Origin: Chondrilla cf. caribensis
Lineage: Eukaryota; Porifera; Demospongiae; Chondrillida; Chondrillidae
DNA length: 35,000 nt
Reading direction: 5' to 3'
NCBI GenBank assembly: GCA_964020155.1
Contig: OZ026555.1
Coordinates: 4,537,295-4,572,294 of the forward strand
Part shown: positions 1 through 35,000 of the stretch, one piece after another
Layout: each line of letters starts with the position of its first letter
How positions within the stretch are numbered: position 1 is the stretch's first letter
Program-made: the position numbers and the translations under genes
The notes under the pieces: model-generated
The model's input: only the letters and a program-made list of their open reading frames with translations
Database searches by the model: none
Told to the model about the DNA's origin: nothing

Positions 1-447
1 GTACTGTACATGGAAGATGGTGAGTCAATGTAATAGCATGCATTACATGCAAACACCTGAGGATGTACCACAGCCAAAATGCTCTGTACTACATACAAAC
101 ATACTAGTATGCACAACATGCAAACACATTAGGATGTGCGGCTAAACACATTTGTACTACTTGCAACATACTAGCATGAACTACATGCAAACACACTAGC
201 ATGCAGTACATGCAAACATGAACTACACAGATCATAGTATACGTGTTGAGTTCAAATACAAGTAGTCAGATACATTGACAACTATTCAAACAACATCTAC
301 AACCCAAAATTTCTCCCAATGATAAACCTTATTGATAGTGTGTCCCAAAATTGACTGAAATGGAGAGGACACAACGCACAACACCCCTCTGGACTACACC
401 CCTTGGATCCCTCCCAGGAGCCTTGTAGTGGAGTGGGGTGGTCTCAC
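1..447 (-). other. PLBD1 intron sequence running off the left edge
   Basis: This stretch follows the donor of PLBD1 exon 10 (ACAG|GTGAGA at 448/447 on the minus strand). I looked for the next expected block (a T-Y-N-N-Q type motif) and found none. It holds a degenerate tandem repeat at about 38-230 and otherwise nothing I can name. Confidence 0.6.
38..230. repeat. Degenerate tandem repeat, ACTACATGCAAACAC type
   Basis: The words ctacatgcaaacac, actagcatg and catgcaaacaca recur about six times with irregular spacing. The unit is roughly 30 bp and copies are diverged. It lies in a PLBD1 intron. Confidence 0.6.
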
Positions 448-608
448 CTGTGTTGTAGGAGCGCAATATCTCGCACCACTCCTTCCCACCGGAGGCCAGC
501 CAGTTGGCAATCCTCACCCTGTGCCAGGCCAGGAGCCCGTGCTTGGTGACGTTATGGTAAATCTCCTTGTTGAAGATGCCATTTGTAGTCTGCAGCATCA
601 CCAGTTTG
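448..608 (-). CDS. PLBD1: PLBD1 exon 10
   Basis: Acceptor TTTGTGCAG|C and donor ACAG|GTGAGA. Encodes [18 protein letters not shown] through [10 protein letters not shown] and ends ILRSYNTG. Starts in phase 2, ends in phase 1. A strongly conserved PLBD block. Confidence 0.94.
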
Positions 609-994
609 CTGCACAAAGGTAACAGGCAGTGCACAGAGTTGAGAATCGCAGTATCACCAACTCAATAGGAAAAATATTAGTTTGAGTAAAATACGGCCCG
701 CTATCCATTTTGATACAATACGTACATATCAAATTTAAACACTACATAGTCACTCCACTATAGTAAGGAAACCAGCCAGAAATTTGAGGCAGATTAAGCA
801 TTATGGTATATTAACGGGTTGTATGGTAAACAGGTACCACTGTGATGTGAAGGAGTACGATTATGACTGTGTGTTTTGTACTTGTTGTGACTGACGTTGG
901 CTATTGTGCATAGTTACAGACCTGTCCATGATGTAGAAGTCGTCCAGAGAGGAAAGATAAGCAGGATAACTGGAGAAAGAGACCTTCTGAGCAG

Positions 995-1085
<91 letters not shown>

Positions 1086-1379
1086 GTGTGTGTGTACGTG
1101 TGTGTGTGCGCGTGTGTGTGTGTGTGTGTGTGTTTGTGTGTGTGCATGTGTGTGTGTGTGCGTGTGCGCACGTGTGTATGCAGTGTAAGAGAAGAGGTCA
1201 GAGAGTATAAACTTGATAAAATGGAGAGGACACCATCAGCTATGAAGACATGACATTTGAATTCCGTTGGCATGTAAGGAAAAAACAGGTAATGTAGAGT
1301 TTGTACTGAGTGGGTCCTACCGTATACTGAATATTGATATGTATGTGTTATCACACTATGCACACACACACCCACACAC

Positions 1380-1463
<84 letters not shown>

Positions 1464-1494
1464 TCACTCACACCCACCCAAACACCCACCCACC

Positions 1495-1562
<68 letters not shown>

Positions 1563-3225
1563 ATATCGCTTGTCATTGAGTACAAAGTTGTAGTGTTTGT
1601 AAATCCTCAACATAGCGGCATAGATGAACCAGCTGGAGTGGGCGGCATACACATTCTGGTAACCAGGCAGCATCTTGATCAGAGCAGAGCAATGACCGCT
1701 CCTCGAGATCTGAACGAAACAAAATAAGAACTTTCGATAAAATTCGGTATGTACCCACCATACTCAGAGATCCATTCTTGTTGAAACGCATTCAGAGTGA
1801 TTTGAAGGAAATGAAAGGATTTGTAACCGTATTTGACAGAATGACTGAGTACGCAGTCTACATATGTGGAAAGTCTCTGTAAAGCCGTCCGTATGTGCAT
1901 TTGATCCCAAGTGGGTGTCCATTATGACCCATCTGATTAGAGGGCTAAACTGTGCTACTTATACTTACACAAAGTGTACAATTTGAAAAAAAAATGAAAA
2001 AGTCACCCACTGTATCGAACCACCCAACCTGGAGCCTATAGTTCCCATCACCTGTGCACTGCACCATTGCGACCTATCTGATGTAAAATGTCACGTACTA
2101 CCCAACCCTACTGTGCAGTCATCACTGATTGTCGATTTTGAAAATATCATCATAGTAGCAGTTGACTACTGAGTGCAATGTGAATACCAGGAGTGGGATG
2201 GTTTACCAAGAGCTGTTGGTGAAGGTAGTACGTGTAGATATGGCATTACATGTGATGTACGTACATGATGTCGGGTCCACTCACCCAGTGCATTAGTTCA
2301 TCTTCCGACATGTTATCGAAATCAGGTATTGCGGAGGAATCTATGAAATTCTGAATGTCCAGGTAGTCCCCATTGCCATTGAGAAAATCAAAGGCAAACA
2401 TGTTCAAGGACTGTACATAGAGAGAAAGAAAACAAGATGCAAACAAATAAAACAACATGTAAACAAGTAAAATCAAGTTGAAGCAATGAGATGTGAAAAA
2501 TAAAAACAAGATGCAAACATGAAACAACATGTAAACAAGCAAAAACAAGTAGATGAGATGTAAACAAGAGAAATTTAGTAAATACAATGTAAACAGCAAA
2601 CGAATCAAGATGTACATCAGTGAGCCAAACAGTAAGTACGTATGTGAGCCAAACAGTAATAACGTATGTGAATACCCAATTACATGTGGTTCTGGAGCAA
2701 CTGCGTTGTATCCGTCGTATAAGCCTGGGATAGAGAAACAATGTACAAGCTTATGTACATGTACTTACGTACTTACGTACTTTAGTATGTACTAGTGTTT
2801 GGACGATCAGTATGTATAAATATTGGGTATGCTGTACGTATACATATACATACATATGTATGAGTGAGTGTATGTATAATAGTATGTACATTACTTGTGT
2901 AATTATGTGTCATGCACTCGTGCGTGTGTCTGTGTGCATTATACGTACATATACATACAGTATATTGGATGTACATACGTATTATTCATACATACATTCA
3001 TGTGTTATTGCATACATGCAGATACACTAGTAGTCATACACACCCTGGAACTGTCCCAGTAGAAGTTCCGCATAATACCACAGTACATCGTTCTTTGCTT
3101 CCTTTGTAGCCATTCCTGCCATCCATTTTCGCTACAGAGGAGTCATAAAGAACACAGCTTAATGATGCACACAGGTATGTGTGTGTGTGCATGTGTGTGT
3201 GTGCGTACGTGCGTGCGTGCATGCG

Positions 3226-3316
<91 letters not shown>

Positions 3317-3548
3317 TGTAGTAGTAGTAGTGGTAGTGGTACAGGTAAAATTAGTTTCTGATTCCACCTTCAGCATGTTAGACACACGTTATAGCTCGTA
3401 ATGAATACTGAAATCCAACCTGGTATCAAATTACATTAACAGAATTTTATTTTGTGCACTTTTGCTGGAAAATGAACTTTTGCAAATTCAATTTCACCGC
3501 AAAAAGTGTGTGTGTGTGTGTGCGTGTGTGTGCGTATGTGTGTGTGTG

Positions 3549-3581
<33 letters not shown>

Positions 3582-3606
3582 GTGTGTGTGTGTGTATGTG
3601 TGTGTG

Positions 3607-3678
<72 letters not shown>

Positions 3679-4731
3679 ATACAAACCTGATCCGAGTACC
3701 AACTCTCCACCTTTTGTATGAGTTCTGGCTTTGCACCGTTGAAGAAAGCACCATAAACATTCAAGTAGTTATAATAGATCAGCCTACACATGAGAGCAAT
3801 GAGAATGGAAGGAGGGAAATTCGATCAACAGTTTCATACTTACATAGGAATAACTGCAGTTTTGAGTATTTATACAGGACATACCCACACACACATGCAC
3901 ACACAAACATGTGCAATATGCACACTTGCAATCCATACACAGAGCTGAACACACAGAGAGACATGGATAAGTACATATCCACAGTCCTGCTGATGAGTAC
4001 CATATCCCTCACACCCCCACACCCTCACACACCCCACACCTCCAACACCTCTCACACCTCCACACCCCACCCCTCACACCCCCACACACCCCACACACCC
4101 CCACACCTCTCTCACCCCAACACCTCTCACACACCCAAACCCCACCCCTCACACCCCTACACACACCCACACACCCACACACCTCTCTCACCCCAACACC
4201 TCTCACACCTCACACCCTCACAACCATTACTAACTGGTGTGTTAGTGCTCCTTCTAAATATCCAGCTGCTTTCATCAACACTACATCGCTGTCAATACCG
4301 GAGTCCTCTGCATTCACAAACAAATTCAGCACTCCCCATCTTGACGAATAAAATACGACAATAAACAAGAAGTAACTGTAAACAAGAAAAGACAAACAAA
4401 AAACTCAATTTGATGTTCCACTTACCCAGTTTGGTTAACAGTTTGCTCAAAAGATCCAAAGGCAGCTCCTTTCTTGTCAATCACCCCCAGTTTGAGCATA
4501 TAATTCCTAAGAAGAAGTGCATAGTCATGAGTGGGCGTGGTTGTGGAGGAGGGTCATACTCAAAGACATCGCGGATAATTCCTAAATTCATGTGTCTGGT
4601 CAAATTTCTCACCCCTCGTGATAGTAAACGGTTCCGGTTGTGGTAGAATTGGTCTTGTGTGGCCGAGGGAGGGCACTGTAAGACGGAAGCGAGCAAAACA
4701 GCACAAAGACCAGCAACGTCCACTGATCCAT
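448..4731 (-). CDS. PLBD1: Phospholipase B-like 1 (PLBD1), exons 1-10; 3' part outside window
   Basis: The product is a predicted secreted or lysosomal phospholipase B-like protein of the Ntn-hydrolase fold; the family is made as a precursor that cleaves itself before a nucleophilic Cys. Join: 4731-4613, 4506-4426, 4339-4235, 3783-3687, 3131-3044, 2724-2684, 2410-2285, 1709-1560, 986-922, 608-448. Every boundary is GT/AG and all phases agree, giving 344 codons without a stop. Residues 1-20 form a signal peptide ([20 protein letters not shown]). Visible blocks: [56 protein letters not shown] (predicted nucleophile Cys226), [66 protein letters not shown]. NxS/T sequons occur at about residues 28, 64 and 310. 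The [14 protein letters not shown] and LRIYKH blocks favour PLBD1 over PLBD2. Family members are about 550 residues, so roughly 200 are missing to the left. Several introns are almost pure microsatellite. Confidence 0.93.
922..986 (-). CDS. PLBD1: PLBD1 exon 9
   Basis: Acceptor GCTCAG|AAG and donor GACAG|GTCTGT. Encodes [20 protein letters not shown]. Phase 0 to 2. A second AG lies 8 nt upstream, directly after the CA-type tract (CACAG|CTGCTCAG), but it would break the phase. Confidence 0.92.
987..1559 (-). repeat. PLBD1 intron 8, almost entirely (TG)n and (CA)n
   Basis: On the plus strand a TG-rich tract runs from 996 to about 1180 and a CA-rich tract from about 1361 to 1560, with some 180 bp between them. 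The CA tract holds a CACT/CACCC-rich core at about 1457-1503. In the sense (minus) RNA the intron begins (GU)n and ends (CA)n, so its two ends are complementary. Confidence 0.93.
1560..1709 (-). CDS. PLBD1: PLBD1 exon 8, carries the nucleophile Cys
   Basis: Acceptor GTTCAG|ATC; donor TATGGT|GTGTGT. Encodes [20 protein letters not shown] then [20 protein letters not shown]. Phase 0 to 0. The donor is the first GT of a microsatellite; TATG|GTGT two bases earlier is possible but would shift the frame into exon 9. Confidence 0.93.
1710..2284 (-). other. PLBD1 intron 7, no other feature seen
   Basis: About 575 bp with no coding signal, no long repeat and no RNA gene that I can see. It is one of the few introns here without a large microsatellite. 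Confidence 0.6.
2285..2410 (-). CDS. PLBD1: PLBD1 exon 7
   Basis: Acceptor TGTACAG|TCC and donor CACTGG|GTGAGT. Encodes [20 protein letters not shown] and ends SEDELMHW. Phase 0 to 0. It matches the family block FLN..GD.LDI that precedes the nucleophile. Confidence 0.92.
2428..2620. repeat. Degenerate tandem repeat, AACAAGATGCAAACA type
   Basis: Recurring words aacaagatgcaaaca, aacaacatgtaaacaag and gatgtaaacaag, about seven diverged copies. On the PLBD1 sense strand this is pyrimidine-rich DNA leading to the exon 7 acceptor and may serve as an extended polypyrimidine tract. Confidence 0.6.
2684..2724 (-). CDS. PLBD1: PLBD1 exon 6 (41-bp micro-exon)
   Basis: Acceptor TCTATCCCAG|GC and donor CCACAT|GTAATT. 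Encodes [14 protein letters not shown], the expected G-L-Y-x-G block. Phase 1 to 0, which links exons 5 and 7 exactly. Confidence 0.87.
3044..3131 (-). CDS. PLBD1: PLBD1 exon 5
   Basis: Acceptor CTCTGTAG|CGA and donor TTCCAGG|GTGTGT. Encodes [20 protein letters not shown] then [10 protein letters not shown]. Phase 0 to 1. Confidence 0.9.
3178..3342. repeat. (TG)n microsatellite ending in a GTA/GTG triplet run
   Basis: TG-rich from 3178 to about 3315, with a clean stretch from 3225, then GTAGTAGTAGTGGTAGTGG up to about 3342. It abuts the dispersed element at 3343-3505. It lies in PLBD1 intron 4. Confidence 0.95.
3343..3505 (+). repeat. Dispersed ~165-bp element, copy 1
   Basis: This block recurs inverted at about 11200-11392. 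Shared words include agcatgttagacacacgtta (its complement in copy 2), caacctggtatcaaattaca and gaaaatgaacttttgcaaat. Both copies end in a (TAC)n/(CA)n-type run on one side. No coding capacity. Probably a non-autonomous transposable element; family not recognised. Confidence 0.8.
3506..3679. repeat. (TG)n microsatellite
   Basis: An imperfect (TG)n tract of about 174 bp, from the end of dispersed element copy 1 to within 10 bp of the PLBD1 exon 4 donor. On the PLBD1 sense strand it is (CA)n just downstream of a 5' splice site. Confidence 0.95.
3687..3783 (-). CDS. PLBD1: PLBD1 exon 4
   Basis: Acceptor CATGTGTAG|G and donor GATCAG|GTTTGT. Encodes [20 protein letters not shown] and ends VESWYSDQ. 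Starts in phase 2, completing the Gln of exon 3; ends in phase 0. Confidence 0.93.
4008..4222. repeat. C-rich tandem repeat (CACACCC / CACCTCTCACACC)
   Basis: About 215 bp built of cacacc, cacaccccac and cacctctcacacc words on the plus strand. On the PLBD1 sense strand it is G-rich (GGTGTGGGG, GGGGGTGTG) and starts about 12 nt after the exon 3 donor. Confidence 0.9.
4235..4339 (-). CDS. PLBD1: PLBD1 exon 3
   Basis: Acceptor CGTCAAG|A and donor CACCA|GTTAGT. Encodes [20 protein letters not shown] then [11 protein letters not shown]. Phase 2 to 2. AAGYLEG is a PLBD signature. Confidence 0.93.
4426..4506 (-). CDS. PLBD1: PLBD1 exon 2
   Basis: Acceptor TTCTTCTTAG|G and donor ACTGG|GTAAGT. Encodes [20 protein letters not shown] and ends TVNQTG. 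Phase 2 to 2. The Asn-Gln-Thr is an N-glycosylation sequon. Confidence 0.92.
4613..4731 (-). CDS. PLBD1: PLBD1 exon 1 with start codon and signal peptide
   Basis: ATG at 4731-4729 opens [20 protein letters not shown], a typical cleavable signal peptide with a hydrophobic core LLVFVLF. It continues [20 protein letters not shown] and splices at GAGGG|GTGAGA in phase 2. Two other ATGs nearby (4742 and 4723) are in other frames and do not join exon 2. Confidence 0.9.
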
Positions 4732-5357
4732 GTCGTAGTCATGTGACCAAAGTAAACGCCGAGTGTCTTTAATCGTATTCACCATGGCAACGCACTATAT
4801 TGATATGGACGAACTCCATGGGTAAAAAGGACCAAAGAAAAGACTCTATAGGTAGGAGTGACGAATGAATATCACATATTGGTCATTTTCACTGTTATAC
4901 TGCCCCATGAAGTACTTTTTCACATTACAAGACATTACTGTCGGTATGATATGTGCATTGGGTTGAAAATACGTATGTGTTCTTGTAACTCCGTCCTAAA
5001 AACGGCTCTCAAAAGAAATGTGGTTATAGGTCAGTTATTCTATGGCACATATGTGCCGTTACCAAAAATAAAGTCTCTGTACAGGCTTATTGACTCATGC
5101 AAAATGGCTCTGAAACACAGCCCTGGGCGCTTAAATTCATCTACCAATTTTGTGCTTGTTCATTTGCTTTCATATAAACACCAATGCTAAATAGCTCAGG
5201 GATGATTTTAAGAACATTACCACACACCCTGAGTGTGTGAACTAAACTATAACCAAGCCTAAAGCCACTATTGATGAGTATCCTCACACCTTGTGCGCCC
5301 ATGTACACATGTTGTACACTCAAGAGCAGTCATCCTGTGTGTAATGTTCGTACAGGC
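4732..5357. promoter_or_regulatory. Probable bidirectional promoter between PLBD1 and MYCBPAP
   Basis: The 626 bp between two divergent start codons must hold both 5' ends. I see no clear TATA box placed for either gene. A CCATGG context ATG at 4784 reads MATHYIDMDELHG and meets a GTAAAA donor at 4822, so an extra MYCBPAP 5' exon may lie here. The transcription start sites are not visible from sequence. Confidence 0.5.
4784..4821 (+). CDS. Candidate alternative first coding exon of MYCBPAP
   Basis: ATG in a good context (CACCATGG) opens MATHYIDMDELHG and ends in phase 2 at CATGG|GTAAAA. It can join in frame only to an acceptor at about 5329 (AGCAG|TCATCC), not to the better-looking TACAG at 5355. 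If true, the protein gains about 23 residues at its N-terminus. Low confidence. Confidence 0.25.
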
Positions 5358-33631
<28,274 letters not shown>

Positions 33632-34425
33632 AAGTGAACCCCCATCGTTGCCTTGTCTGTGGCTGTGCATGTGTTCCTGTCGCCCCAACATGCATGCTGG
33701 ACATGAGGACCTTCATGTGTGATGTAGGGATGAGGCTTCACATTGTACAGTGATACTCATTGGAATGAACCACGTGGAATTGATAATTTCTAGCTTCCTT
33801 CAACATTTCCTCTCCTTCTCATGCGTTAATCCATGCATAGGAGGAAGCTATTAATCTCCTGGACTGATCTGGTTACGATTAGAGTTGACAGTGTTCACTT
33901 TCAATTTCTCCATGTCCTGTTCAAACATGGTATCCTCCGTGAGTGCGTGGGTGTACCTGTACTAGTTTAATAATGAGATCATGGATTAAGATGGTGTCTG
34001 TCTTTAACCCTGGTTGATGATCTATCACAACAAGCTCCTGCATCCAATAGATCTGGTTGATGATGTGTCACTATAGGCACCTATATCCAATGCAATCTTT
34101 AATGGAATTTTCTGAGGTTGTAGTCCTTGCAGTGTGTGCACTATTATACCATGTTTAGTGTGGTTGCTTGAACCACAGTCCAGGACCCCTGGGTAAACAC
34201 TCATCAGCAATCACTTTACCTTGAGGTGTTTATGGGTGCAAAGAGCATACCTGATACTCAAATTAGGCCCTAATTGGCTCCACTTGGTACCCAAACTCTC
34301 CTTTAGCACAGCTGTGAACATGATCTTGATCCTCTGTTAATCAGTTCTCAAATGACACACGTACGGGATTCCTAGTGGGACTCGTTTTCCATACCTGTAC
34401 GCCTGTAATATTATATAAGTATATA

Positions 34426-34601
34426 CAGTGGAACCTCTCTATTACAAACCTATGAATTAGAAAAAACTCTATATTGAGGACACCATTCTGTGTTCCAGTG
34501 TAGTACTGTAGTATATAAAATGACCTCTGAATTGAGGACACTTCTGTAATAAGGGCACATAATTGAGTTCCCAAGGTGTCCTTAATAGAGAGGTTTCACT
34601 G
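34426..34601. mobile_element. Tigger/pogo-like MITE, copy 3
   Basis: Ends cagtggaacctctctattac and taatagagaggtttcactg, with TA on both sides. 176 bp. Its interior matches copy 2 in opposite orientation (gaattgaggaca, caccattctgtgt). Confidence 0.9.
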
Positions 34602-34836
34602 TATACTATTACTCTCACATAGTTGGTGTATGTGCTATATGTACTGTATAGTAACTGCATACAATTTCTCTTATAAAACTGTGGAGTCGCATATTTGAAT
34701 GACATGTCTAATTGGTTCAGGATGTGTAGTGGTACTGCAGTTTGTAAAGTGGTTTTCATAATGACACAAGCACGGTGACAATTAAGATCTTCATTTATGT
34801 GACATATCAAAACCATGAAATTGTTGCACACATGTA

Positions 34837-34886
34837 TCATCGTCATCACCATCACCATCATCATCATCATCATCATCATCATCATT
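34837..34886. repeat. (ATC)n microsatellite
   Basis: Fifteen or so atc triplets with early cacc variants. Confidence 0.95.
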
Positions 34887-35000
34887 GGGTGTGTGTGGAG
34901 TGGAAGATACCATCTGCTGAGTCAGCAGACCATGGAACTAGGAAAGCAGGATATTCATGCATTCACAATATGTCCTGTATAATACGCCGTTCATACTCTT

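Larger units (their letters stand above)
33632..35000. other. 3' flank of MYCBPAP
   Basis: No further gene seen. I found no AATAAA on the plus strand in the first several hundred bases after 33631, so the polyadenylation site is unknown. It holds a Tigger-like MITE and an ATC repeat. Confidence 0.5.

Noticed and set aside
897..1593. Open frames of Cys-Val or Thr-His repeats
   Set aside because: They are translations of (TG)n or (CA)n tracts and appear at every such tract on both strands. No conserved protein is involved.
33830..33855. GCATAG|GAGGAAGCTATTAA as the MYCBPAP terminal exon
   Set aside because: In phase it would add only GGSY and stop. The acceptor at 33512 has a better pyrimidine tract and a short 90-bp intron.

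Overview
This is a eukaryotic nuclear window, from an intron-rich and repeat-rich invertebrate animal. Two genes lie head to head. I resolved both exon by exon from conserved protein blocks, GT/AG boundaries and reading-phase continuity. The organism cannot be named. An early-branching metazoan such as a sponge is only a guess, from the mix of ancestral animal genes, small exons and a dispersed motif (GTCTGGnTnnnCGAGACTA) that I associate with sponge DNA from memory.

Left, minus strand, 448-4731: the first ten coding exons of a phospholipase B-like 1 (PLBD1) gene. They encode a signal peptide, the N-terminal domain and the Ntn-hydrolase nucleophile motif GHCSALIK. The rest of the gene, about 200 codons, lies beyond the left edge. 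All ten exons join in frame for 344 codons.

Middle and right, plus strand, 5358-33631: what looks like a complete MYCBP-associated protein (MYCBPAP) gene, 22 exons over about 28 kb. It encodes about 975 residues, close to the mammalian length of about 950. The two ATGs are 626 bp apart, so the genes probably share a bidirectional promoter. No evidence links the functions: one is a predicted secreted or lysosomal amidase-like hydrolase, the other a cilium- and sperm-related protein. Exon 1 (possibly preceded by a small 5' exon), exon 16 and the last exon are the least certain parts.

The non-coding DNA is dominated by tandem repeats. There are at least fifteen (TG)n/(CA)n tracts, including one of about 355 bp without interruption. 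A 26-bp minisatellite of about 50 copies fills much of MYCBPAP intron 1. Other minisatellites have units of about 23-24, 29-31, 32, 48 and 63 bp. Several repeats start exactly at a splice donor or end at an acceptor. Interspersed elements include three copies of a Tigger/pogo-like MITE (TA target, CAGTGGAACCTC ends), two elements with GTGTTGGGC ends (one split by a nested palindromic MITE), a pair of inverted copies of a ~170-bp element attached to microsatellites, and several near-perfect palindromes. Short GTAC/ACGT/TATG runs are scattered everywhere. No RNA gene, CRISPR array or prokaryotic feature was found.
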